Position numbers and translations under genes: made by a program. From assembly GCF_030287445.1 (NCBI RefSeq), contig NZ_JASVWB010000002.1, positions 1,736,001 through 1,800,000 of the forward strand: a stretch of 64,000 nucleotides of DNA, given 5' to 3'. Below the pieces are notes generated by a model, which was not told the DNA's origin, made no database searches, and worked only from the letters and a program-made list of their open reading frames with translations. Shown here one piece after another: positions 23,348 through 30,381 of this stretch. Origin of the DNA: Streptomyces sp. ALI-76-A (GTDB lineage: Bacteria > Actinomycetota > Actinomycetes > Streptomycetales > Streptomycetaceae). Positions within the stretch are counted from its first letter, which is position 1. Every line of letters begins with the position of its first letter.

Positions 23348-24544
23348 CTAACGGGACGGGCAGTCGCGGGTTTCGGCTCGGCGCACGGTTCGGCGCACAC
23401 TGCCGGGCCGTCCGCCGAGCGCCCGGTCCAGGTCCCGCCACAGGTCATCGACGTCCTCCAGCCCCACCGACAGCCGCAGCAGCCGGTCACTCACCCCGGC
23501 GCCCCGGCGGTCCTCGGCGGCCACGACACGGTGGCTGATCGAGGCGGGGTGCTGAAGGAGCGTGTCGACGCTGCCGAGACTCACGGCGGGGGTGATCAGC
23601 CGGACCCCGCCGATGACCTCGTGCGGGTCGCCGGCCACCTCGAAGGCGATCATCGCGCCGCCGAGGCGCGGGTAGCGGACGCGGCCGACGCGCGGATCGG
23701 CGGCAAGGCGCCGGGCCAGTTCGGCGGCCGTCGCGGAAGCGGCGCGCACCCGCACCGGAAGCGTCGCCAGGCCGCGCAGCAGCAGGTACCCGGCCAGCGG
23801 GTGCAGGACCCCGCCGGTGGCGAAGCGGACCTGCCGCAGCCGTCCGGCGAACTCCTCGTCGCAGGCCACCACGCCCGCCATCACGTCACCGTGGCCACCG
23901 AGGTACTTGGTGGCGCTGTGCAGCACCAGCCGCGCGCCGTGTTCGGCGGGCCGCTGGAGCACGGGGGTGGCGAAGGTGTTGTCCACGAGCAGCGGCACGG
24001 ACCCGCAGGCGTGGGCCACGGCACGCAGGTCCGCCTCGACGAGCGTGGGATTGGCCGGGGACTCGACCATCACCAGCCCGGTGTCCGGGCGCAGGGCGTC
24101 CGCGATCCCGGCCGGATCGGTCCAGGTCACCTCGGAGCCGAGCAGTCCGGCGGTCAGCAGGTGGTCGCTACAGCCGTACAGGGGACGGACGGCCACCACG
24201 TGCCGCAGGCCCAGGGAGGCCCGTACCAGGAGGACGGCGGTCAGCGCGGCCATCCCGCTGGCGAAGGCGACCGCGGCCGCGGTGCCCTCCAGCCGGGCCA
24301 GCGCGGTCTCGAAGCGGGCGACGGTCGGGTTGCCCAGCCGGCCGTAGACCGGCGGACCGTCCGGCTCGGCACCGGTGGCGGCGAAGGCGTCGACACGGGC
24401 GGCCTCGCCGCGGCTGTCGTAGGACGGGTAGGTGGTGGACAGGTCGATCGGCGGGGCGTGCAGGCCCTGCCGGGCGAGGTCGTCGCGGCCGGCGTGGACG
24501 GCCTCGGTGGCCAGTGCTCTGGGTGCGGTGCGCGCTGAGTCCAT
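23348..24544 (-). CDS. Cys/Met metabolism PLP-dependent enzyme (cystathionine/methionine gamma-lyase type)
   Basis: 398 residues of the transsulfuration family: gamma-elimination or replacement on cystathionine, methionine or O-acyl-homoserine. Family landmarks are STTYPSYD, YGRLGNPTVARFETALARLEG, the PLP ring-stacking region MAALTAVLLV...PLYGCSD, the Asp in VDNTFATP, and the PLP lysine in LVLHSATKYLGGHGDVMAG. The end carries ITPAVSLGSVDTLLQHPASISH, where this group has SLGG-ES. The start is ATG 24544 or ATG 24562; neither has a Shine-Dalgarno site. Divergent 60-nt spacing from an AsnC/Lrp regulator suggests amino-acid-responsive control and favours a degradative role (methionine or cystathionine gamma-lyase), which is inference. 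Confidence 0.88.
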   Translation of the reverse strand: MDSARTAPRALATEAVHAGRDDLARQGLHAPPIDLSTTYPSYDSRGEAARVDAFAATGAEPDGPPVYGRLGNPTVARFETALARLEGTAAAVAFASGMAALTAVLLVRASLGLRHVVAVRPLYGCSDHLLTAGLLGSEVTWTDPAGIADALRPDTGLVMVESPANPTLVEADLRAVAHACGSVPLLVDNTFATPVLQRPAEHGARLVLHSATKYLGGHGDVMAGVVACDEEFAGRLRQVRFATGGVLHPLAGYLLLRGLATLPVRVRAASATAAELARRLAADPRVGRVRYPRLGGAMIAFEVAGDPHEVIGGVRLITPAVSLGSVDTLLQHPASISHRVVAAEDRRGAGVSDRLLRLSVGLEDVDDLWRDLDRALGGRPGSVRRTVRRAETRDCPSR

Positions 24545-24592
24545 GGACCGAAGGATGAACATCGGCCGAGGTCACGGGTCCGATCGCCGTGT

Positions 24593-24598
24593 TACGTT
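24593..24598 (+). promoter_or_regulatory. -10 hexamer of the Lrp gene, leaderless
   Basis: TACGTT lies 6 nt before the ATG at 24605 in a 60-nt divergent spacer. The spacer must also hold the promoter of the PLP enzyme gene, so a regulator bound here would cover both. Confidence 0.5.
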
Positions 24599-24604
24599 CG
24601 GCGC

Positions 24605-25096
24605 ATGACCGCATCTGTCGTACTGGATCCGGTGGACCTCCATCTGCTGCGGCTGCTACAGAACGACGCCCGGACCACCTACCGGGACCTCGCCGCGCGG
24701 GTCGGTGTCGCGCCCTCGACCTGTCTGGACCGGGTGACCCGGCTGCGCCGCTCGGGCGTCATCCTGGGCCATCAGCTGCGGCTGGATCCGGCCAAGCTGG
24801 GGCGGGGCCTGGAGGCCCTGCTGTCCGTGCAGGTCAGGCCGCACCGGCGGGAGCTGGTGGGACCGTTCGTGGAACGGATCCGGGCGCTGCCGGAGTCGCG
24901 GACGGTCTTCCATCTGACCGGGCCCGACGACTACCTCGTGCTGGTCGCGGTCGCCGACATGGCGGATCTTCAGCGGCTGGTGCTGGACGAGTTCACGTCC
25001 CGGCGCGAAGTGGCACGCGTGGAGACCCGGCTGATCTTCCAGCAGTGGGACTGCGGGCCGCTGCTCCCGCCTACGCCCTCGGCTCAATCCGAGTGA
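24605..25096 (+). CDS. Lrp/AsnC family transcriptional regulator
   Basis: 163 residues. The N-terminal HTH is PVDLHLLRLLQNDARTTYRDLAARVGVAPSTCLDRVTRLRRSGVI (about 8-52). The RAM/ligand domain follows with LEALLSVQVRPHRRELVGPFVERIRALPESRTVFHLTGPDDYLVLVAVADM, typical of octameric feast/famine regulators that bind amino acids. The divergent arrangement with the sulphur amino-acid PLP enzyme makes that gene its likely target. A weak -35 (GTCACG) precedes the TACGTT -10. The C-terminal tail (GPLLPPTPSAQSE) is short and polar. Confidence 0.93.
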   Translation: MTASVVLDPVDLHLLRLLQNDARTTYRDLAARVGVAPSTCLDRVTRLRRSGVILGHQLRLDPAKLGRGLEALLSVQVRPHRRELVGPFVERIRALPESRTVFHLTGPDDYLVLVAVADMADLQRLVLDEFTSRREVARVETRLIFQQWDCGPLLPPTPSAQSE

Positions 25097-25129
25097 CGCG
25101 CGGCGGCCCCTCGTACGAGGATGGACCGC

Positions 25130-26821
25130 ATGTCAGAGACCAAGAGCCCGCTGCCCCGTGAGGTCGCCGACGCCTACGTCGACGAGCTCATCGCCCTCGA
25201 CCCGGTCACCGGAACCTACCTCGGTGTGCGGGAGAGTTCACGCCGTCTGCCCGATCTGTCGCCCGCGGGCCAGGAGGCGCTCGCGGAGCTGGCGCGCCGG
25301 ACCCTCGCGCGGCTCGACGAGGCCGAGCGGCAGCCCGGCGCGGACAGCGACATCGAACGCCGGTGCGCCCGCCTGCTGCGCGAGCGGCTCACCGCGGAAC
25401 TCGGGGTGCACGAGGCCGACGAGGGCCTGCGCGCGGTCGGCAACCTGGCCACGCCCGCCCACTCGGTGCGCGAGGTCTTCACCGTCACACCGACCGAGAC
25501 CGACGAGGACTGGGCGGCGGTCGCCGAGCGGCTGCGCGCGGTACCGGCCGCGCTGGCGGGCTACCGCGCCTCCCTCGCGCTGGGCCTGGAGCGCAGGCTG
25601 TACGCCGGTCCGCGACCGACCGCCACCTTCGTCGGCCAGCTCGCCGAATGGGCGGACACCGACGGCAAGGGCACCGGCTGGTTCGAGGACTTCGCGTCGG
25701 CGGGCCCCGAGGCGCTGCGTCCGGAGCTCGACGAGGCGGCCCGCGCGGCGACCGCCGCCGTGGCCGAGCTGCGGGACTGGATGCGTGACGTGTACGCGCC
25801 GGCGATCGAGGGCGCCCCGAACACCGTGGGCCGTGAGCGGTACGCCCGCTGGTCGCGCTACTTCAACGGCACCGACCTCGACCTGGACGAGGCGTACGCG
25901 TACGGCTGGGCCGAGTACCACCGGCTGCTGGCCGAGATGACGCGGGAGGCGGAGAAGATCCTGCCCGATGCCCCAACGCCGTGGGTGGCGCTCGCCCACC
26001 TCGACGAGCACGGCAAGCACATCGAGGGCGTCGACGAGGTGCGGGACTGGCTGCAAGGCCTGATGGACCAGGCCATCGACGCGCTCGACGGCACCCATTT
26101 CGAACTCGCCGAGCGGGTGCGCAGGGTCGAGTCGCGCATCGCCCCGCCCGGTGGCGCGGCGGCCCCCTACTACACGCCCCCGTCGGAGGACTTCTCCCGT
26201 CCGGGCCGGACCTGGCTGCCGACGATGGGCCAGACCCGTTTCCCGGTCTACGACCTGGTCTCCACCTGGTACCACGAGGGCGTCCCGGGCCACCACCTTC
26301 AGCTCGCGCAGTGGGTGCACGTCGCCGGGAACCTCTCCCGCTACCAGGCATCCATCGGCATGGTGAGCGCCAACGCGGAGGGCTGGGCGCTGTACGCGGA
26401 GCGGCTGATGGACGAACTCGGCTTCCTCACGGACGCGGAGCAGCGGCTCGGCTATCTCGACGCGCAGATGATGCGGGCGGCCCGGGTCATCGTCGACATC
26501 GGCATGCACCTGGAGCTGGAGATCCCGGCGGACTCCCCCTTCCACCCCGGCGAGCGCTGGACGCCGGAGCTGGCACAGGAGTTCTTCGGCGCGCACAGCA
26601 GCCGTCCGGCGGACTTCGTGGAGAGCGAGCTGACCCGCTACCTGACGATCCCGGGGCAGGCGATCGGCTACAAGCTCGGCGAGCGTGCCTGGCTCCTCGG
26701 CCGGGAGAAGGCACGCGAGCGGCACGGCGACGCCTTCGACCTCAAGACCTGGCACATGGCGGCCCTGTCCCAGGGCTCGCTGGGCCTGGACGACCTGGTG
26801 GACGAGCTGTCCGCCCTCTGA
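25130..26821 (+). CDS. DUF885 family protein, putative metal-dependent peptidase
   Basis: 563 residues, predicted cytoplasmic. The family hallmark is a zinc-peptidase-like helix, here STWYHEGVPGHHLQLAQ (about residues 380-396), with HE..GHH as the potential metal ligands, followed by SANAEGWALYAERLMDELGF and the conserved R...DIGMHL. DUF885 proteins are distant relatives of M32/M3-type gluzincins; the substrate is unknown. The C-terminus has the usual PGQAIGYKLGERAWL block. Start ATG 25130 (MSETKSPLPREVADAY) is favoured over ATG 25121. It follows the Lrp gene in the same direction by 33 nt and could be cotranscribed. Confidence 0.88.
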   Translation: MSETKSPLPREVADAYVDELIALDPVTGTYLGVRESSRRLPDLSPAGQEALAELARRTLARLDEAERQPGADSDIERRCARLLRERLTAELGVHEADEGLRAVGNLATPAHSVREVFTVTPTETDEDWAAVAERLRAVPAALAGYRASLALGLERRLYAGPRPTATFVGQLAEWADTDGKGTGWFEDFASAGPEALRPELDEAARAATAAVAELRDWMRDVYAPAIEGAPNTVGRERYARWSRYFNGTDLDLDEAYAYGWAEYHRLLAEMTREAEKILPDAPTPWVALAHLDEHGKHIEGVDEVRDWLQGLMDQAIDALDGTHFELAERVRRVESRIAPPGGAAAPYYTPPSEDFSRPGRTWLPTMGQTRFPVYDLVSTWYHEGVPGHHLQLAQWVHVAGNLSRYQASIGMVSANAEGWALYAERLMDELGFLTDAEQRLGYLDAQMMRAARVIVDIGMHLELEIPADSPFHPGERWTPELAQEFFGAHSSRPADFVESELTRYLTIPGQAIGYKLGERAWLLGREKARERHGDAFDLKTWHMAALSQGSLGLDDLVDELSAL

Positions 26822-26857
26822 TCCGCGAGTGAGGCGGCCGACCGGTGCCGGGCCGTG

Positions 26858-26871
26858 CCCCGGACCCGGGG
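26858..26871. terminator. Small hairpin between convergent genes
   Basis: CCCCGG-AC-CCGGGG directly before the SDR stop codon and 36 nt after the DUF885 stop. Compact GC palindromes of this kind can end transcripts in Streptomyces without a U run; this one is short. Confidence 0.35.
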
Positions 26872-27723
26872 TCAGCGCCGGAAGCCGCCCTCCGAGTCGA
26901 TGACCTGACCGGTGATCCAGCCCGCCTCGTCCGTGGCCAGCCACGCGATGAGGCGGGCGGGGTCGTCGGGCATGCCCCAGCGGCCGGCCGGGAACATCGC
27001 GGCGACGGCCTCGTACGCCTCACCGGTCAGGTAACCCGTGTCCACGGGACCGGGGTTGACCGTGTTCACGGTGACCCCGTGCTCGGCGAGGGTGGTCGAC
27101 AGCGAACGCGTGACGGAGGCGAGGGCGCCCTTCTGGAGGGCGTACGCGATCTCGCCGGGCATGCCGGCGCCGTGGTCCTGACCGGACGTCATCATCACCA
27201 CCCGGCCGCCCAGGGTGCCCGGCGGCAGCGTGGCGCGCAGCCGCGCGTAGGCCTGCACGAGCAGCAGCACCGAGCGGGTGTCGACCGCCCAGTGCGCGTC
27301 GAGCATCGTGGCGTCGATCGTGTCGAGGGTGCCGTCGAGGCCGCTGCGGGCGTGGTTGGCGACGAGGATGTCGAGCCGCCCGCCGAGCGCCGAGGCCGCG
27401 CTCGCGATCAACTCCCCGGACACGGCGGGGTCGGACAGGTCACCGGGCCCCGACACGACCCGGGCGTCCGGATCGGCGAGCGCCGCCCGCACGGAGGCGG
27501 CCACCTCCTCGGGACGGTCGGCACCCCACGGCATCTCCTCGTCGTGCGGGACGTGATGGTGCAGATAGACGCTCGCCCCGTAGGCGGCGAGCCGTCGCGC
27601 CACGGCATGCCCGATACCGGCCCGCCGACTGGCCCCGGTGACCAGGGCGGTCCGGCCGCGCAACGGCAAGGGGTCACGACGCAACTCTTCGGGAGTGGGA
27701 CCGGGATGCGTAGGCCGAGGCAT
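26872..27723 (-). CDS. SDR family oxidoreductase
   Basis: 283 residues, NAD(P)-dependent short-chain dehydrogenase/reductase. The cofactor loop is ALVTGASRRAGIG (about 25-37), the NAG-type motif appears as ILVANHAR, the catalytic Ser is in MMTSGQ, and the Tyr and Lys are in YALQK (about residues 190-194). PGPVDTGYL follows, and the C-terminus ends with ITGQVIDSEGGF. The glycine loop TGASRRAGIG is a recognised variant. The N-terminal 20 residues (PRPTHPGPTPEELRRDPLPL) are a short extension. Substrate unknown. Start ATG 27723; an ATG 9 nt upstream is also possible. The large repeat array lies directly upstream. Confidence 0.9.
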   Translation of the reverse strand: MPRPTHPGPTPEELRRDPLPLRGRTALVTGASRRAGIGHAVARRLAAYGASVYLHHHVPHDEEMPWGADRPEEVAASVRAALADPDARVVSGPGDLSDPAVSGELIASAASALGGRLDILVANHARSGLDGTLDTIDATMLDAHWAVDTRSVLLLVQAYARLRATLPPGTLGGRVVMMTSGQDHGAGMPGEIAYALQKGALASVTRSLSTTLAEHGVTVNTVNPGPVDTGYLTGEAYEAVAAMFPAGRWGMPDDPARLIAWLATDEAGWITGQVIDSEGGFRR

Positions 27724-27732
27724 GGGGCCCAT

Positions 27733-28606
27733 GATGAGCGGAGCCGGGGTGGACTCGCACGCCAATTCCGGACGCCGCGAGCGACGCACGGCGGGACTGG
27801 GGAGACGGTGTGCGCACGGTGGGACGACGCTCCCGGGCGCCCCAGGCGACGGGCCTGCGCCCGGACGGACCTGCGGCACTCGGACGCGCCGCCGAAACCA
27901 CGTCCGCCGTCGGACTGGCGGGCTGCTGGGCTCGGGGCGTGCGCGCCGTCGCGCTGGACAGGGGGCGGCGGCGTGGTCCGAGTGGACACGCGGTGACCGT
28001 ACGGCCGGGGCGGACACGCGTCACCGTGGTGAGCTGGGCAAGAGTCCACGCCGTCGCGCTCGACAAGCGGCCCGCACGGCCGTGCCGCACATGCAGCAAC
28101 CGCGGTCGCGCGGAGCAAGACTCCCCGCCGTCGCCCCGGGCACGCGGCGATCGTGGTCCCGCCGGGCAAGAGTCCGCGCCGACAGCGACAAGCGGCCACC
28201 ACACGGCCGGGGTGGACACGCGGCCACCGCGGTCGCGCGGAGCAAGACTCCCCGCCGTCGCCCCCGCGCACGCGGCCGTCGTGGTCCCGCCGGGCAAGAG
28301 CCCGCGCCGACAGCGACAAGCGGCCACCACACGGCCGGGGTGGACACGCGGCCACCGCGGTCGCGCGGAGCAAGACTCCGTGCCGTCGCCCCAGCACGCG
28401 GCCACCACGGTCGCGCGAACAAGACTCCCCGCCGTCGCCCCGCGCACGCGGCCGTCGTGGTCCCGCCGGGCAAGAGCCCGCGCCGTCGGCGACTCCGCAC
28501 GCCCCGGGGTGGACACGCGGCCACCGCGGTCGCGCGGAGCGAGAGTCCGCGTCATCGCCCCCGACACGTGTGGCCCGTGTTCTCAGGACGGCTCTCTCCG
28601 CCGAGG
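27733..28606. other. 874-nt gene-free stretch dominated by a satellite array
   Basis: No frame with gene-like composition: the open frames on both strands are Arg/Pro/Gly-rich and change identity from unit to unit. From about 27935 to 28575 the DNA is a satellite (separate entry). The left 200 nt, toward the SDR promoter, is unique G+C-rich sequence with no recognisable element. Confidence 0.6.
27935..28575. repeat. Higher-order satellite: 51- and 76-bp units alternating in a 128-bp period
   Basis: Each unit has the core CACGCGGCC(A/G)(C/T)CG(C/T)GGTC(C/G)CGC followed by GCAAGA(G/C)(T/C)CC and GCCG. CAAGA marks start at 28039, 28116, 28167, 28243, 28295, 28371, 28420 and 28471, with a variant CGAGA at 28540. 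The spacings 77, 51, 76, 52, 76, 49, 51 and 69 show two unit types alternating, so 128 bp is the true period in the centre. The longer unit contains GACAGCGACAAGCGG and GGCCGGGGTGGACACGCGG. Units before 28039 are more diverged. Identity between the central 128-bp copies is high, over 95 percent by eye. Confidence 0.85.
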
Positions 28607-29122
28607 TCAGTTCGGCAGGCGCCGTAGCTGTACGAGGCTGAGCCAGGTCTCGGGGCCGGGCTGGACCTGGGCGGCGCGTACCGCGTAGCTGCCCGGATCC
28701 AGGACGACCCTGACGTGGTCGGCGCGCGTGGAGTCGTGGCCCGGCCAGGCCGCGTCGAAGAGGACGACCGGTCCGGGCACGGTCCAGCGCACCTCGTCCT
28801 CCCAGTCCGCCGTGGCGAGAGCCGTCGGCACTCCGGCGAGCAGGTCGGCCTCGGAGTCGGCGGCGCCCCACCGGACGAAGGTCTCGTGGTCGGGCAGGAA
28901 CGCGGTGGAGGCGGGTTCGTCCCCGAGGACCAGCGCCGCCGAGTCCCCGACCGGGAGCAGCCCCACGGTTCCGTCGACCTCGCAGGCCCGGTCGTAGTCC
29001 GAGGCGATCTCGTCCCCGTCGGCTCCCGCCCAGAACGGCAGGACCGTCTCCGGCACCGCTATGAGCGGCCCGCCGCCCGACTCGACCCACTCCACCGCGC
29101 CCGGATCCGCGTATCGCACCAT
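28607..29122 (-). CDS. Imm21-family immunity protein, orphan
   Basis: 171 residues. The pattern WVESGGGPLIAVPETVLPFWAGAD ... DYDRACEVDG.VGLLPVGDSAALVLGDEPASTAFLPDHETFVRWGAADSE ... WTVPGPVVLFDAAWPG ... YAVRAAQVQPGPETWLSLVQLRRL is what I recall for Imm21, an immunity-protein family found near polymorphic toxins. No toxin, secretion or repeat-containing partner gene is visible in the surrounding 10 kb, so this is an orphan, perhaps a cross-protecting or repurposed protein. ATG 29122 gives MVRYADPGAVEWVES. Cytoplasmic, no signal peptide. The family assignment is from memory of the motif pattern and would need a profile search. Confidence 0.75.
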   Translation of the reverse strand: MVRYADPGAVEWVESGGGPLIAVPETVLPFWAGADGDEIASDYDRACEVDGTVGLLPVGDSAALVLGDEPASTAFLPDHETFVRWGAADSEADLLAGVPTALATADWEDEVRWTVPGPVVLFDAAWPGHDSTRADHVRVVLDPGSYAVRAAQVQPGPETWLSLVQLRRLPN

Positions 29123-29165
29123 GCGGCAGAACCTACACGCCCACCCATTTCACGGGACTGGGGCC

Positions 29166-29720
29166 TCAGCAACCGCAGTTCTCCGCGTCCGCCGGAGCGG
29201 TGAGCGGGTCGGCGGTCCGCCGCTCGCGGCCCTCCCAGGTCTCGAACGCGAAGCCCTCGCGTGCCCAGTACTCGAACCCGCCGAGCATCTCCTTGACCTG
29301 GTAGCCCAGTTCGGCGAGGGCGAGCGCGGCCCGGGTCGCGCCGTTGCAGCCGGGACCCCAGCAGTACGTCACGACCGGCACGTTCCTGTCGAGGATTCCC
29401 TCCGCCTGTGCGGGGATGAGGGCGGTGGGCAGATGGATCGCGCCGGGGATGTGCCCCTGGTCCCAGGACTCGGTGGAGCGGGAGTCCAGGACGACGAACC
29501 CGGGGTCGCCGTCGCCCGCGAGCGCGGCGGCGACGTCGGACACGTCGGCGTGGAAGGCGAGGCTCGCGCGGAAGTGGGCGGCGGCCTCGGCCGGGGGCGC
29601 GGGGGCGACCCGGAGGACGGGGTTGGCGGGGTTGGCGGGGTTGGCGGGGTTAGCGGGGTTAGCGGGGTTGGCGGGGTTAGCGGGGTCGACAGGCATGGTC
29701 GTGGTGCTGCTGACGCTCAT
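29166..29720 (-). CDS. Rhodanese-like sulfurtransferase with PAN-repeat N-terminus
   Basis: 184 residues. A single rhodanese domain occupies about 55-165: VVLDSRSTESWDQGHIPGAIHLP, then the active-site loop TYCWGPGCNGATRAALALAELGY, in which the first Cys is the likely persulfide carrier, then the closing LGGFEYWAREGFAFE. The end reads ENCGC. The N-terminus has seven PAN tripeptides in a row (residues about 12-32) from a 9-bp DNA repeat. The ATG at 29720 has AAAGGG 7 nt upstream. It is divergent from an Lrp regulator, which probably controls it. A role in sulfur transfer or cyanide/thiosulfate handling is the family expectation. Confidence 0.9.
   Translation of the reverse strand: MSVSSTTTMPVDPANPANPANPANPANPANPANPVLRVAPAPPAEAAAHFRASLAFHADVSDVAAALAGDGDPGFVVLDSRSTESWDQGHIPGAIHLPTALIPAQAEGILDRNVPVVTYCWGPGCNGATRAALALAELGYQVKEMLGGFEYWAREGFAFETWEGRERRTADPLTAPADAENCGC
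29619..29685 (+). repeat. 9-bp minisatellite coding (PAN)7
   Basis: Seven GGGGTTGGC or GGGGTTAGC units on the plus strand plus a trailing GGGG. The period is a multiple of 3, so changes in copy number would lengthen or shorten the rhodanese N-terminus without frameshift. Confidence 0.85.
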
Positions 29721-29897
29721 GGGGTGGCCCTTTCGCCGGCGATGCGATGCCGTGGGGATGCAATGCGGTGCGGTGCTGCGCGGCGCGGTGCTGCGCGGTG
29801 CGGTGTGCTGCGGTCGGGTCGGGGCGCCGCGGTGCGGTGATCAGAAATCTACGGTCGTCGGTCACCTTCCAGAAGGCGTGATCCCCGGCGTACCGCT

Positions 29898-29926
29898 TGC
29901 TCCGCCGGTGATTCCCCTGCTATCCC
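29898..29926 (+). promoter_or_regulatory. Promoter of the second Lrp gene, leaderless
   Basis: TTGCTC (29898-29903) and TATCCC (29921-29926) are 17 nt apart, and the ATG at 29933 follows 6 nt after the -10, so the mRNA probably starts at the start codon. The 212-nt divergent spacer to the rhodanese gene also contains GGTGCTGCGCGGCGC-type short repeats. Confidence 0.55.
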
Positions 29927-29932
29927 TCGGGC

Positions 29933-30379
29933 ATGACCGCGTTTTCCCCGGACGCCACCGACTGGCGCATCCTCGACGTCCTCCAGCGGGAGGGCCGGGC
30001 CAGTTTCGCCGAGTTGGCCCGTGCCGTGTCCATGTCCCCGAGCGCGGTGACCGAGCGGGTGCGGCGGCTGGAGGAGGCGGGCGTGATCCGGGGATACGCG
30101 GCCGTGGTGGACCCCGACCGGTTGGGCCTGCCGATCCTGGCGTTCGTGCGTCTGCGCTATCCGACCGGGAACTACAAGCCGTTCCACGACCTGGTCGACG
30201 CCACCGTCGAGATCCTGGAGGCGCACCACGTCACCGGTGACGACTGTTTCGTCATCAAGGTCGCCGCACGCTCCATGCGCCATCTCGAAGAGGTGACGGG
30301 CCGGATCGGCACGCTGGGTTCGGTCACCACCAGCGTGGTCTACTCGTCCCCGCTGCCCCGGCGCCCGCTCGGCCGCTGA
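29933..30379 (+). CDS. Lrp/AsnC family transcriptional regulator
   Basis: 148 residues. HTH: DWRILDVLQREGRASFAELARAVSMSPSAVTERVRRLEEAGVIRGYAAVVDP (about 9-60). RAM domain: LGLPILAFVRLRYP ... VTGDDCFVIKVAARSMRHLEEVTGRIGTLGSVTTSVVYSS. It is shorter than the Lrp at 24605 and has the canonical AsnC architecture. Being divergent from the rhodanese gene, it likely autoregulates and controls sulfur transfer in response to an amino acid such as cysteine; this is inference from gene order. Its stop codon is 2 nt from the convergent sbcC stop, with no terminator in between. Confidence 0.93.
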   Translation: MTAFSPDATDWRILDVLQREGRASFAELARAVSMSPSAVTERVRRLEEAGVIRGYAAVVDPDRLGLPILAFVRLRYPTGNYKPFHDLVDATVEILEAHHVTGDDCFVIKVAARSMRHLEEVTGRIGTLGSVTTSVVYSSPLPRRPLGR

Positions 30380-30381
30380 CC

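Noticed and set aside
27935..28575. CRISPR array
   Set aside because: Units differ in length (51 and 76 bp), there are no constant repeats with unrelated spacers, and no cas genes are near.
27638..28688. Plus-strand genes through the satellite array
   Set aside because: Arg/Thr/Gly-rich, two overlapping frames open at once, no ribosome site and no known motif; the open frame comes from the repeat composition.
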